Source of the DNA: Microglena sp. YARC
Taxonomy: Eukaryota; Chlorophyta; Chlorophyceae; Chlamydomonadales; Chlamydomonadaceae
Direction: 5' to 3'
Length of the DNA: 64,000 nucleotides
NCBI GenBank assembly: GCA_022414725.1
Contig: CM039467.1
Coordinates: 17,430,011 to 17,494,010, forward strand
The translations under genes and the position numbers were made by a program. Below, piece after piece: positions 30,040 to 41,817 of the stretch (position 1 is the stretch's first letter; every line of letters begins with the position of its first letter). Under the pieces are notes generated by a model. It was not told the DNA's origin. It worked only from the letters and a program-made list of their open reading frames with translations, and searched no databases.

Positions 30040-30729
30040 TTGTATGCGTTCATTCTCTACACAGCTTACCTCATTAAAATAAAGGTTTTTCGACAATCGT
30101 TCTTCGTAAGTTTGAATGTCCATGCGACAATCCCGAGTGGTCGTTTTAATGTGTACATGCACACGAAGATAGACATCTGCTCTTATTTCGTCAGAGCTTC
30201 AATGTTCATCCGATACTTTATGGCAATGATACTACATGTCAAATGGATCGGTCCCCTGTCTTTTGTTTCGTCTACTGATCGAGCGCCATATAAGAACCTA
30301 ATTTGTAGAACAAACAACTACTCGCAGGAGGAGCTCTCGATATCTAGGTATGTCAACAACAACAACAAATCTCATTCCGATAATCTGTGTTGTGATCACA
30401 AATTCATCTCCGGCCCCTCTCACAACCGCATCTTATTCGCCTCCCTATCAACTCGTTTCTCTGGAAACGTAAAAGTGGACGTGACGTCTTTCTTCAGACA
30501 CATCCTCATCATAGACCCGCGATTGACTCTGCGTGCCGGCATGCTTGTGCGCATGATCAAGTGCTCGGGGAGTTATCGCATGTCTCTTTTGCTTATGGCG
30601 GTTCGGGACCCGCGGCTCTTCTGGTGTATTCTGATGCAAACGCAAACAATGGACGACCAGTTTCTTCTCAACACTCGTAATGGGCGATTGTACACCCGCG
30701 GATTTGGACAAGACAATGACAAATGTTAG
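30040..30729 (+). CDS. Hypothetical protein, 229 aa
   Basis: The longest frame here; an ATG at 30025 just after R2 is out of frame and stops early, so the true start may need an indel. Part of the frame (VDVTSFFRHILIIDPRLTL, GMLVRMIKCSGSYRMSLLL) has a plausible alternation of hydrophobic residues, but other parts look random. No family recognised. Confidence 0.35.
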   Translation: MYAFILYTAYLIKIKVFRQSFFVSLNVHATIPSGRFNVYMHTKIDICSYFVRASMFIRYFMAMILHVKWIGPLSFVSSTDRAPYKNLICRTNNYSQEELSISRYVNNNNKSHSDNLCCDHKFISGPSHNRILFASLSTRFSGNVKVDVTSFFRHILIIDPRLTLRAGMLVRMIKCSGSYRMSLLLMAVRDPRLFWCILMQTQTMDDQFLLNTRNGRLYTRGFGQDNDKC

Positions 30730-30935
30730 GGCTTATGGTCCAACAAATGCCCATGTTTCATTGAATAAATAGTGGGTAAACGTTTGTCGCAAGTAATGGC
30801 AAAATGTATGTCATCGAGAAAGATGGAGGATGTGCAAGTACAGTCTCTTGAAAGCAGAAACAATGGCACTCCTCTACGTGACCAGGCTCGTACTTACCTT
30901 AACGACGTAATGACATTGTAGCATCCCGTGATTGT

Positions 30936-31463
30936 GTGGACACAAGTATAATTCGCGAGATGATGGAGAGACGGCTGTCTTTAACGAACATTGGAGAAGT
31001 GCGATTCTTTGAACGTTACGCGAAGTTGGAGCAACCCGTTGTTTATTTCTGTGTACTGTTCTGTGCTCCGGGTTCGTACTCTCCAAACATCGACTCTTCG
31101 TGCTACGTGGAAAACCACGCGCTCTCTCAGAGACTTTCGTTTTTGGGTCGATAACAATCCGGACAACAACAAAGACTGGTTCCGTTGTCTCACCGCATCT
31201 CTGTCGCGCGCCGACATTCCTTTTCTGCGTGCTGAGGACGCCTTACCTCTTCTCTGGAACGACATCATTCTCTCCGCTCACGTGAGCGTGATCAGTACAT
31301 CATGAACGCTCGTCCTAACGCAACGACGGACCAGTTCAAGTGCGCCCGCTGCAAGCAGCGTCAGTGCTCTTACGTGGAGGTAACAGACGCGGTCGTGCGA
31401 CGAGCCGGCTGTTCCATTTTCGTGACGGTGCCATGGCTGCGGAATCGATGGCGCATAGGGTAG
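30936..31463 (+). CDS. TFIIS-like transcription elongation factor, frameshifted
   Basis: TFIIS stimulates transcript cleavage by stalled RNA polymerase II-type enzymes; viral copies serve a viral polymerase or late genes. Seen across three frames: FWVDNNPDNNKDWF and LPLLWNDIILSAHV (central domain), then YIMNARPNATTDQFKCARC followed by KQRQCSYVEV, the first half of the TFIIS zinc ribbon. After indels, QTRSCDEPA, then FVT, CHGCG and NRWRIG complete the ribbon: two CxxC pairs and the QTRSxDEP signature, where the acidic pair is catalytic. The stop is at 31463. The N-terminal limit is uncertain. At least four indels in 200 bp separate the pieces. Confidence 0.75.
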
Positions 31464-31498
31464 TTTTTGTAATCCCGGTGTCCTTTGTTTATTGACGT

Positions 31499-31657
31499 AA
31501 TGGGCGTTCCTGCCTCCCGGCCGATTTTGCCTGGTTGTAAACATGGTAATGGATCGGGTTTCCTTGGTGCTTATGTCTCAAGCATAGCGAGTCGTTCAGG
31601 AAGCTCTAAATCTGATTAGAATTTAAAAAAATCGGCCGGGAGGAAGAACGCCCATAT
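31499..31657. mobile_element. R3 MITE, full-length copy
   Basis: About 159 bp from TGGGCGTTCCTGCCTCCC to CGGGAGGAAGAACGCCCATA. It begins 36 bp after the TFIIS stop. No ORF inside. Confidence 0.85.
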
Positions 31658-32058
31658 TACGTGCAATTCTTCATGTAAAGGCTGTTTTCTTTGCTGGACA
31701 TCTGTCGCCGCCTTATTGTTTATTGTTGCTGGGCGTCTGTCGACGCCTTCGAGCGTTGTTGGAATTTATGTTCGTCGAGTGTAGAGAATGGCCCGAAAAT
31801 CAAAAAAGTTTTCAAAGGAACATGTAAAGATACAACGTGGTGAGTGCGCGATTCTGTGATGATTAAGACAGTTCTTGTGCGTATCCTCTTCGTCTATGCT
31901 CCCTTGCCTTAGTTGATTGGATCGTTTTGCCTTCACACTGACCTATTTCGAAAATCGAATGAATTATCCAGCACCCTAACCTGGTGATTCATATAATTGT
32001 AATTGACGAATCGATATGAGATCCATCCTATCATGGGTTTCACAACACATGATAGACT
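31658..32058. other. Spacer, no supported gene
   Basis: A short frame at 31786 (MARKSKKFSKEHVKIQRGE) is basic but stops after about 23 codons. Otherwise nothing is seen. Confidence 0.4.
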
Positions 32059-32494
32059 TTGGTGGACAAGGTAATCTACCCTACAATGGTTCCAATTTCT
32101 TCCGAGAAATCTACTAAGGAATCTTCAAGAGAAATCTTACTAAGGAATCTTCAGGAGAAATCAAGTGCGATAACAAGGAGGGGTTTGAACGAGGAGAAGT
32201 GTGTTGCAAGATTTCCTCAGACGTCCGGACTATCCTCAAAATCTGAGTACGGTGTGGTCGCTTTTGACGAGATTGCGTCTGCCGATCTCACCGACAGAGA
32301 CTTCGATCGCTTACGGCAAGGAGCCATGTTCAATTGAGATGCGTGAACGAAGCAAAAAATTCAGAAAGAAAAAACGATTGGGTGTCCTCTCTAAATCCAG
32401 AAAAAGGCAGATGGACGGAGGTTGCGCCTTGCATGTTCGATCGTTCGTAAGTGCGAGTCTTCGCATGTGCAAGAAATGCGAATATAAATCATGA
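32059..32494 (+). CDS. Hypothetical basic protein, frame uncertain
   Basis: Frame 32059-32337 (EKSTKESSREILLRNLQ, FDEIASADLTDRDFDRLRQG) passes by an indel near 32335 to a frame that reads MRERSKKFRKKKRLGVL and ends MCKKCEYKS. A CxxCE near the end might be half of a zinc ribbon, but this is not enough to name a family. Tandem GAGAAATC phrases (32104-32160) point to local duplication. Confidence 0.3.
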
Positions 32495-32844
32495 GTGAAC
32501 AGAAACAATACATGATGATAAACTTCGAAAACGGTTTAGGCCAGTTTGCCGTGTTTAGTTAAGCTGTGCTCCTACCTCGTGTGGTACATACAACCACCCC
32601 GTTGCTCGACAAGAGAGTGCGACGCTGATGATCATCGAACGGACAAGGAATGGATTCCTCTTTACAAGCACTCGTGATTTCAGGAAAAATCTACTGATCA
32701 AAAATCGAAATGAATCAAAAAATCTACTGAATCAAAAATCGAATGATCAAAAATCTACTGAAATCAAAATCTACTGATCAAAAACGATGGCGACAGATCG
32801 AGTAATAATAATGCATCTTCTTCATGCTCTTCACTTGCGGGGGT

Positions 32845-33485
32845 TCATTGTACAGTGTTTGAACCACCTTCATCCCGCATTCCCCGATTGAGCGTAACGC
32901 ATGTCCTCTTCGGGTTTAGGCGAGGGCTGTCAATCTCTGGAAGTGTTCTTCCAGCAGGCTGTACAAGGCTTTTGGATAGCAAAAGAAGAAGCTGATGTTC
33001 CTTGACGCGCACATACAAACCACGTGACTTACGAGCAGATGCATTGAATGTCGCTGCACCTCTTTGCACTTTGCGACAACTACATAAGAAACAGGTAAGC
33101 ACACTGTACAAGTGTGCGGTGCAGGTTGCGAGATTGGAAAGCTTGAGAACGTTGTCTCAGGATTGTTGTCAAACATAACACATAATAGTTTCTTACTATC
33201 TGTATCATCAATCACGCGCACACCTATGTCCCTTCATCTCGGAGGGCCGTCCGCGATGAGCATGCACTCCACCGCGCGAGAAGCCAACACGGCCAGTGTT
33301 TTTGTAACGTTTTCTGCAGATTCATTCTTCATTCTGTGATGCACTTTCGCAGAAAGAGATAAGAAGGCACCTAGATGTTCCCATACGGCCGCTGTCTCTT
33401 GTGTGAGCGTCTGCACCTGGAGCGTATGATATCCAGCGAATCTTGAAGTCGAAACTTCAATGTCATCGAAGCCCATGTTATCCAC
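32845..33485 (-). CDS. Hypothetical protein, frameshifted
   Basis: Starts MDNMGFDDIEVSTSRFAG at 33485; reads to about 33235, then IGVRVIDDTDSKKLLCVMF in a second frame and EIDSPRLNPKRTCVTL in a third. Segments such as TLAVLASRAVECMLI look like real helices. No family recognised. The spacer 32495-32844 has short tandem AAAAATCTACTGATC repeats (32690-32780). Confidence 0.35.
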
Positions 33486-33789
33486 GTTTTCTTCCGATCG
33501 GTTTCTAAGAAAAACTTGTCGTCGCGAGATTTGATGTATTACCCCTCGTATGGAATCATAACGGTAATTCCGTTGAATAGCGATACCGGCGCTCTAGTGC
33601 ATCAAAGGAAGACATCCAAGTAACCTTGCTTGAATATTTGGTGTAGTCGTACTGTCGGACAGAATCCCATCCAGATCCGCGGAAGGTCTGGCCGTCTTCA
33701 AATTGGGAACAACACTAGGCGAGAACATTCTTTCAAGTTATTCGACACTTTCGAAGTTTGATCCTTACACAGTTAAGACTCAAAGTCTT
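33486..33789. other. Spacer, no supported gene
   Basis: I see no gene or shared repeat in this stretch. Confidence 0.3.
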
Positions 33790-36609
33790 TATGTGTCTGC
33801 ATGACTGGCACTAGTTGTTGAAACTGTTTTTGCTTCTGGAATCGGTCTCTCCCGTTCACACATCTATATTTCTGAATCTATACAAGTCCACCCTGACGCC
33901 CCTATTACCGCAAAAGCCAATCTCGAGAACAACAGACAGACAATTGGCGCGAGCTCAAGTGCTAGCTGTGTGGAGGAGGAGAAAGCAGGCGAAAGAGCCT
34001 CCTTGATCGCTCTGTATGGGATCAATGCTGCAAGTCACAGTAGAAAGATAAGAACTCATCAGCTGCTGTGATAGGACAATCTCGCGAATCTGCTGCCTGC
34101 CATCGTCTAGGAAGAGACATGCTCTCGTACTTGGCCCCTTGAGAGGTCCGAAGGAAAAGCGGTGAGTCAGATCGGGAAACCACAGGCTCTCACCCAAAGA
34201 AGATAGTGTAGCCTTAATACATGCAGGGACTGAAAACTCAAAAGTCATGAGTCGACTGCACTGCCTTGGGTGACGCCCGCGTACTAGATCAGCACGCCGC
34301 TCACACCTCGATCTGAGGGTTACACAGGCACACTGTCCACACCGCGGGAATCCAGGACGCTTGCCCAGGCCGTCCAAATAACAGAGCGACTCAGGATACT
34401 CCTGGGCAGAGAGATGCAACCTTTTTAAGAGTGATGAGGTCGAGGTCGCTATAGCGATAAGGGTGCCGCATATCCTATGCTACTCTATGAGGCAGTGCCT
34501 TGCACTATCAAAATATGGGAATGATGCCCCAGAGGAGGTTATAGTGGTGTGTTAGACCGATGGAAGCATGAGGTTTCAGGTAATGGGGGAGGACGCAAAT
34601 ACGTTATGAAGAAAAGAAGATTGAACACCGCAAAATTGATGGGGTATGCACAAATCGAAGCGAGAGAGAGAATATGGTGAATACGCATGAATGGAAAAAC
34701 TTCTAGGAATATCTGCTTTAGATTATAAGTAAGACGAAAATTGTGTGAAATTCACTTGTAGTGCGCGTGCACATGATCCCCGTGGTCCCTAACACAGCAG
34801 TGTAACACCACGCAGTCAGTTTCGTTATAACCTCTAGGCGCCTATTGAATTTGACTTTGTGTTGTAAAAAATGAGAAAGAGCATGTGAACAGATATGTAT
34901 AATCATACCATACTGTCGACAATAGAGGGAAGGCGCGAACAACACAGTAAGTTCTTGCTAGATATATAGGCATACGTAACTGGGAGTGAGCTAAGAAGGC
35001 ATCAATGTGGCCGCTTAATCCGAGCCAGCAAGACACAGGTTCAAGGACATGCCTTATGAGTTAAGAAAAGCTCACCCTATAATCGACCGCGATTGAAATG
35101 TCTCTTGCAAGTACTAGTGAGGGATAAAAACAAGTGGTGGGGTGGGGGGGCTGGAGCGCAGTTCTATAGTAATGACCCACCGCAAGGTCGTTGAAATACG
35201 ATGGCAATCCTTCTCCTGACAGCCCTTGATGCGGGTAAGTTGCCGTCACCAGCAGCAAGAAGCCTCGAGGTATCTTGGGCAAAAGATTTCTGTTGCTTTA
35301 TAATAATAAGAGCATTCCCGAAAACAAATTAGATGGCCCCAGAGAGCAGGTCACCTCCGCTGCTGTATGTGAAGTAGACTCACCCCATGACTTAAACGAC
35401 CCTGTCGCGCCAATGGAGTGGACGGAGGGTCAGGCCAATCAACACCGACGGTGCGGAATACCTTTAACGCGTTGTCAAAGGCGCAATCTCCGAAGCTGAA
35501 AGAAAACAAAGCGGTCATAAACCGAGATAAATTGTTGGGTGAGCCTCTGCAGAAACCGCTCGAGTCCCTAGCCGAGAGTAAGAGATTACACCACAGAGTC
35601 AAGTCAGCGTTAACTAGTTAACTTTGGGTGCACGGAGAGTGTACTGCATATTGAGTTCTTCGGATATTTAAGCAGTCGAGAAGGAAGTAGCATTCGATAG
35701 ACTAGGAATTCCGCACTGTGGGACCGACCGACCGAGTCGAAGTGTATATGTGTACTGGAAAACAGCGACTACGCTACGTGCTCAAGCTAGACCTTTGTAA
35801 GGAACGAAACACTGTCGGAAGAAATAGGTCGGCATAAGTGGAACGCGGTCCAAGAATCAAGTCGAAGTGTATTTAATCACAATAGAGAAAAAGGTGTTGG
35901 GCAGGCGGTCGGTGAGCTGAGCCGCCAACGCAAAGTAATAAGGGTATTAGCAACCAATCCATCTCCGTTCGCTAAAGGCAAGGTACTTGGCAGCCGAAGA
36001 CTAATCCGTCATCGTCGTTTAAATAGTAGACGAAGGGGCACCGCCATAATTCGATGAGATCCACAAGTCGTGTGATAAAAAGGCCCCAAGACGTAACCTT
36101 TGCCGAGTCCTCACTTGCGGTCTAGATCTATACCGATATCTTTCTATCGAGAGAAGGTCTCTGATGCCTGTGCTGGGCCTCCGGGCGACAAGAATCCTAT
36201 GGGAGACCAATAAGGGGTTTCGCCTACGGAACCCTCAAGGTATTATATTAAATAGATAAATATGTTGGGATGAGCTGAGCCCCCCTAGGGTGGTACAACC
36301 AGAAGCAAGGTACTGTGGGCGTGCAAAGATCTTTTTTAGAAATGAGGTCCTTAGAAAGAGGAACCTGGAAAGTTCCTGCACCATCCTTGGAACGCGTGGC
36401 CGTAACAACAAAACGCTGTTTCTCCGGGAATTTAGGCCACATGGCAGGCTGCCACCATTCATGACCACTGGGTCCTGAAAATCCTGGTCTAGCAGGCGTC
36501 CAACCCTCGTCCGAGCACAGCACACGTCGTGCTTTGCAAGCCCTTCGCTGAAATCCCAGGGGTACTTGCAATGTGTTCCATGAGCCGAGCGCGTGTGACG
36601 ACGCAACTA
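33790..36609. other. Stretch with no recognisable genes or shared repeats, up to the assembly gap
   Basis: Unlike the rest of the window, this 2.8 kb shows none of the dispersed families, no homopolymer-rich spacers and no frame with a recognisable motif; the longest frames (such as 33955-34419 minus) look like chance. Base composition appears even. It could be host DNA, a misassembled or low-coverage contig end, or a region whose genes I cannot read. Confidence 0.4.
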
Positions 36610-37609
36610 NNNNNNNNNNNNNNNNNNNNNNNNNNNNNNNNNNNNNNNNNNNNNNNNNNNNNNNNNNNNNNNNNNNNNNNNNNNNNNNNNNNNNNNNNNN
36701 NNNNNNNNNNNNNNNNNNNNNNNNNNNNNNNNNNNNNNNNNNNNNNNNNNNNNNNNNNNNNNNNNNNNNNNNNNNNNNNNNNNNNNNNNNNNNNNNNNNN
36801 NNNNNNNNNNNNNNNNNNNNNNNNNNNNNNNNNNNNNNNNNNNNNNNNNNNNNNNNNNNNNNNNNNNNNNNNNNNNNNNNNNNNNNNNNNNNNNNNNNNN
36901 NNNNNNNNNNNNNNNNNNNNNNNNNNNNNNNNNNNNNNNNNNNNNNNNNNNNNNNNNNNNNNNNNNNNNNNNNNNNNNNNNNNNNNNNNNNNNNNNNNNN
37001 NNNNNNNNNNNNNNNNNNNNNNNNNNNNNNNNNNNNNNNNNNNNNNNNNNNNNNNNNNNNNNNNNNNNNNNNNNNNNNNNNNNNNNNNNNNNNNNNNNNN
37101 NNNNNNNNNNNNNNNNNNNNNNNNNNNNNNNNNNNNNNNNNNNNNNNNNNNNNNNNNNNNNNNNNNNNNNNNNNNNNNNNNNNNNNNNNNNNNNNNNNNN
37201 NNNNNNNNNNNNNNNNNNNNNNNNNNNNNNNNNNNNNNNNNNNNNNNNNNNNNNNNNNNNNNNNNNNNNNNNNNNNNNNNNNNNNNNNNNNNNNNNNNNN
37301 NNNNNNNNNNNNNNNNNNNNNNNNNNNNNNNNNNNNNNNNNNNNNNNNNNNNNNNNNNNNNNNNNNNNNNNNNNNNNNNNNNNNNNNNNNNNNNNNNNNN
37401 NNNNNNNNNNNNNNNNNNNNNNNNNNNNNNNNNNNNNNNNNNNNNNNNNNNNNNNNNNNNNNNNNNNNNNNNNNNNNNNNNNNNNNNNNNNNNNNNNNNN
37501 NNNNNNNNNNNNNNNNNNNNNNNNNNNNNNNNNNNNNNNNNNNNNNNNNNNNNNNNNNNNNNNNNNNNNNNNNNNNNNNNNNNNNNNNNNNNNNNNNNNN
37601 NNNNNNNNN
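36610..37609. other. Scaffold gap, exactly 1000 N
   Basis: 1000 consecutive Ns, a conventional placeholder size. Sequences on the two sides need not be neighbours. Confidence 0.99.
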
Positions 37610-37730
37610 GTAAGGAATCGTGTGTTTATTGTACTCCAGTGTAAAATATTTGACGGAAATGCGTGGCGTCCCCGCAGTTTGCTGATGATGATGAAGAAGA
37701 GGCCAGATCATCATCAATTTTTTGCCGCCT

Positions 37731-38643
37731 ATGAACTGCACGCTTACCACATCTATTATCATCCTCGTCACTGGAACTCTCCCTCTTCACACCGATCAGC
37801 AACGAATCCCCCCCTTCATCACCAAGAAACAGGCACTTCTGTTGTATGTGGATTACAATTATGTTCCTAGGGGATCAATTCAGAACGGACTTTGTGGCGG
37901 TGCTACATGGTTGAAGCAGGAACCATGTGGGCAAGAATGTGGATGTTGGGATATACCAGGTCACCACAGCAACGTGGGTTCGCTTTTTGCCACCCACTCG
38001 ACTTCATGTCGTTAGTGCTTTCCGGGCACTGAAAGGTGGGAAGCTGATGGATCTGTTTGATTATCACGTGGCAAACTCACATGATGACTCCCGTGCTTCG
38101 TGATTCGTCTTGTTGTTCTATGGATCCTCCGGGTCAGCTCGTTCTGACCAACCGGTGGAACGGGTGTCAACTGGGAGGATGTGTCACATGCGACAATTCA
38201 ATCACAGAGGAACAGTTTTTTGCCTTTCATGTTATTTTGCAGAGTGCAGAGGCCTTCCGATGGCCTCAACCCACTGCAGAGGGATAATAACAACAACCAA
38301 GCTTCGAGCGGTGCATGTTCATCTTTGCAACCGATGACGCTGTCTTGGACTCGCAAACACTGAAATGCATTTGTGAAAGCGACATCGGCAGCATCATGGG
38401 ATACAGGTTTACATCAATGTTGTTACTCTGGATTGAGGACGCATCGCGGCCACAGCGTGTGTTCAACGATCCTCCTTGCATCTTGTGGGGCCAAACAACG
38501 AGATTGCGAGGTTATTTGTTTCAACCTGCATTCGTCATGCATAAGAATGATTCGTTCATGCATAGAAGAATAGTCGTGAGCTTGGCTTGTGTGCCCCCTT
38601 CTTCTGCATGTGAGACACCGGCGATTACAGACGAATCTGGCTG
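37731..38643 (+). pseudogene. Possible metacaspase-like gene, heavily frameshifted
   Basis: Starts MNCTLTTSIIILVTGTL at 37731. In successive frames: KKQALLLYVDYNYVPRGSI and NGLCGGATWLKQEPCG, then LPPTRLHVVSAFRALKGG, then FVLLFYGSSGSARSD. This order recalls the metacaspase p20 domain (ALLIGINY, NGLxG, PTRxN, then the GHG strand), with SSG where GHG is expected. Later frames (DNSITEEQFFAFHVI, CMFIFATDDAVLDSQ) could be the rest. Several indels and a lost motif; the family call is tentative. Confidence 0.35.
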
Positions 38644-38789
38644 ACTCGATACAATGCGTTCGATAGAGTTCCGCATTGGATAGGCTGCGCAGCACCGTGG
38701 CGTCGTGTGGACGGAGGAGTACGATTTGAGTGCCCGATTTGAAAAAGATAATAATAATTTAATAATAAACCATTCATTAATATCCCTAA

Positions 38790-40286
38790 AAGAGCCTGTG
38801 TTTGGACATAACATATAACTCGGGTTTGTATTTGACGTATCGCCATATTTTCTGAATGGTTCTTGCTTGCTCTACATCTACGTATGAATCGCAAATGTCA
38901 TTGGGTAGATAACAACATATTGCGGTTGGAGCTCAACTCTATACCAATTCCATTGGGTTATCGAGGTTTGCCTACGAAACAACAATCCACGTGATAATTG
39001 GGTTTGCGCTCAATCCACGCCAAATCCCAATGCTTTGTCGGGGCTTGGCGCTTGATAATATTCACATGGATATGTAGGGTTTTGCTGATCCAGTTACCAA
39101 TCCCATGGGTTGGTCGCGGGTAGGCTTGGATAATATTCCATGTTGATGTTTGGGTTTCTGCTGACCTAGTACCAAAATGCCATTTTTTGTTGGGCTTGCT
39201 TGTTATAAATATCCAAAGTTGATATTGGGGTTTGCGCTTGATCCAGGTCAATTCCATGGTTTGTCGGGGGTTGGATTGCACCAATAATCCCATGTTGATA
39301 TTGGGGTTTTCGCTGATCCATACCAATCCCCATGTTATCAGGTTGGCTTGTACAACCATCCCAAGTTGATATTGGGTTTGCGCTCATCCAGGTCCAATTC
39401 CATTGTTTATCTGGCGTTGGATTGTATAAATATTCCATGTGATAGTTGGGTTTTTTGCTCATAAAAAAACCAATCCCCATGGCTTTATCAGGTTGTCTGT
39501 ATTAAATCTCCCATGGGATGCTGGCGCTTTTGCGGCTCAACTCCCACACCAGTTCCATGGTTTGTCGGGGTTGCTTTGACATAAAACCTATATTGACGCA
39601 AGGTTTTGCTGATAATTATACCAATCCATGGTTTATCTGGGTTGTTGTATCATATCCCATGTGATATGTGGGTTGCCCGCTCAATTCACGCCAGTCCATT
39701 GTTATCAGGGTTGGCTTTAATAAACATCCATATGAAATTGGGTTTGCGCTCAATCCACGCCAGTCATGGTTTATCTGGGTGCGTTTGTATAATATCCCAT
39801 GTTATGAAGGGGTTTCTGCTGACCAGTACAATTCCCATGGTTTGTCTGAATAGCATCGATAACTTTCAACGCGTCAAAACATGGATTTATAAAACTCAAT
39901 TAACCCACCAATCCACTTGTTGTTCCATACATTTGACCCGTCTCGAGATGTGGGCTATTTATTCCGCTGTAAATCATAGCTTTAATTGATTATCTCGCTA
40001 TAATATCCACGTGATGTTGGGGTTTGCGCTTTATGTTTAAAACCAAGCTATTATTTCGTATTCGAAAAACCCATGTTGTCTGCCACGTGCGCAAGACGTT
40101 GAGGTCCGTGAAAAAACGCTTACACATGACATCAATCCAATCGGCAGCTTGTGCGGGCTCCTTGACACCGTGGAGCTTGCCGGGATGCTCAAAATCTCTC
40201 ATAAGCATATCATTAACGGTTTTCGAACCCTTGTGGAGTGCGACGTAGGTGTCGACAGTGTCCCGCCGTTTTCGCGGAGGAGGCAT
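38790..40286 (-). CDS. Trp-rich (NPDKPW) repeat protein, frameshifted copy
   Basis: The minus strand starts MPPPRKRRDTVDTYVAL at 40286 with a 90-residue unrecognised domain, then from about 40020 to 38960 carries roughly 16 degenerate units of 65-75 bp coding for NPDKPWNWTWMSANPNI-like motifs in changing frames. It ends near 38790 with ARTIQKIWRYVKYKPEL, an IQ-like tail matching that of the intact relative at 56351-57646 (ATIQETWRHVNTNPS). The frequent frame changes in repeats suggest decay or read errors. The function of this repeat family is unknown to me. Confidence 0.65.
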
Positions 40287-40336
40287 TGCATCTTATTGGA
40301 CAGATGATAACATGTGGCGGAGAAAACGATTGGTAT

Positions 40337-40809
40337 TTAAAATGTCACTTCCAGCAAATCGGCATATCTTCGGACATTGTCATGTGAGAAGATTTGGTAC
40401 ATTGCATGATTTGATTGCAAAATTCTGAAAGGCATGGTCCGTACAAAACGTTGTAGTTCGAATAATGTATTTGATCGAGGAGTCAGGTTTGTTTTCGTTG
40501 TTTTGATACCATTTGATGAGCCGTTCGCAATTGATTTCAATATTTGCGGATACTTGCCTGTTGAGTGTATCCATTGCATGACAATGCATACAAGTTGTGT
40601 GGAAGATTTTTGTCGATTGATGGAGGGTGTTGCAAAACTTGAGTTATATCCATTTTAATATATGCATTAGCAAACAATAATACATTGTTTGACGCAAATT
40701 GTTTCTTTATGCCTCGGTTGATAAACGCGACTAAAATTGTGCGCTGTTGGTGCAACCTGTGAACCGAGACGTGAACGCTGCCAAAAAACCTTCTTCTGGC
40801 TTCTGACAA
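40337..40809 (-). CDS. Hypothetical protein, one frameshift
   Basis: Starts MSEARRRFFGSVHVSVH at 40809; the frame passes near 40560 to the one ending at 40337 (DNVRRYADLLEVTF). The two halves share a protein-like composition (ILVAFINRGIKKQFAS, FVRTMPFRILQSNHAM). No family recognised. Confidence 0.45.
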
Positions 40810-40939
40810 CGTGGATGGACGGGAGAGATGCTGCGCAGATTCGCATCTACTCTTCGAAAGCCGCCGTGGCCCCCCCCATTGTGATAATTAATGGACGAAC
40901 GGGGGGCCCCGGCCACAGTTTTTTAGCTATTGTGTTCTC

Positions 40940-41621
40940 TCAAGTGCAAGTGCGTCCGTAGTTCCTCTGGCAGAGGCACGCCCCTCTTCCGAGAGGACCC
41001 TGACGCAGGTCCGGCTGTTTGCAGCGGCCATGCCCTGCATGGCTCTGAAGGTGACGGAGCCGGCGCCTCCCTGGAGGAAGGCGGCGTCGTCCTCGTACTT
41101 GCTTGCTTCTACCGGGTTCACCCTGCCTCATTTCGCTGCACAATGCTCCTGAGCACCGGCAGGCAGCGAGTCTTGCAGGTCCGCCTTAGCCCAGCGGACA
41201 GTCCCGTCCGTACACGTACGTCTGCTGGGTAGCAGTCGGGGTCCATGATGATGTTCATGTACTGCGGGTGCGCAGGGTTGAAGTGCGATAGCTGCAGCAG
41301 CTTTTACCAGGTTGTACCCGGCACTCATTGAATTGAGCGACCGAGAGGAAACTCTGACTCGGGCGTGACCTCCTCCCCGAAGGGGTGCATGTCCTCCACC
41401 GGTGTCGTAGCAGCTGGAGATTAGCGCCGCCCGCCGCATCTGGAGCAGTATTGTTGTTGTTGTTGGTGGTGGTGTTGGTGAAATTTTCGCATGTAACGAC
41501 ATAGTTGTTGGTGGCCGACCCGAAGCTGTTGTTGATTGTGAAAGTGTGTTTTTCCGCAACGCCTCCAGTTCCGCTTGCATTCATCGATCCGATTCTCGAG
41601 GTACTCCATGCGCTTCTCCAT
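40940..41621 (-). CDS. Hypothetical protein with Asn/Thr-rich linker, frameshifted
   Basis: Starts MEKRMEYLENRIDECKR (short coiled coil), then THFHNQQQ or, in the neighbouring frame, HTFTINNSFGSATNN with a (Thr/Asn) run, and in the last frames VRWAKADLQDSLPAGAQE and EASKYEDDAAFLQGG, ending FRAMQGMAAANSRTCVR. GC-rich 3' part, AT-rich middle. Not recognised. Its 3' 270 bp are duplicated at 47868-48145, where they cut off an ankyrin gene. Confidence 0.5.
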
Positions 41622-41817
41622 GAGTCAAACATTAATAGCTCCCTTGGGGTGAGACCTCCGTTTGTGTGAAGACTCAGCAATACCGCGTTTAACTGCTTGT
41701 CACACAACTCGCACGCAGAACAAACAGGAGGGGGGTGTTTTTTTCTCCATGGTGCATTTCTCCATGAGAGAGAACCCCCTTATGTTTGTTACATCATTGG
41801 ATGACGCGAAACATTGT

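Noticed and set aside
33955..34419. 154-codon minus-strand ORF
   Set aside because: No motif, no promoter-like sequence, and it lies in the stretch that looks unlike the rest; treated as chance.
36529..37771. Long ORFs of 346-507 codons around 37 kb
   Set aside because: They run through the 1000-N gap and are artefacts.
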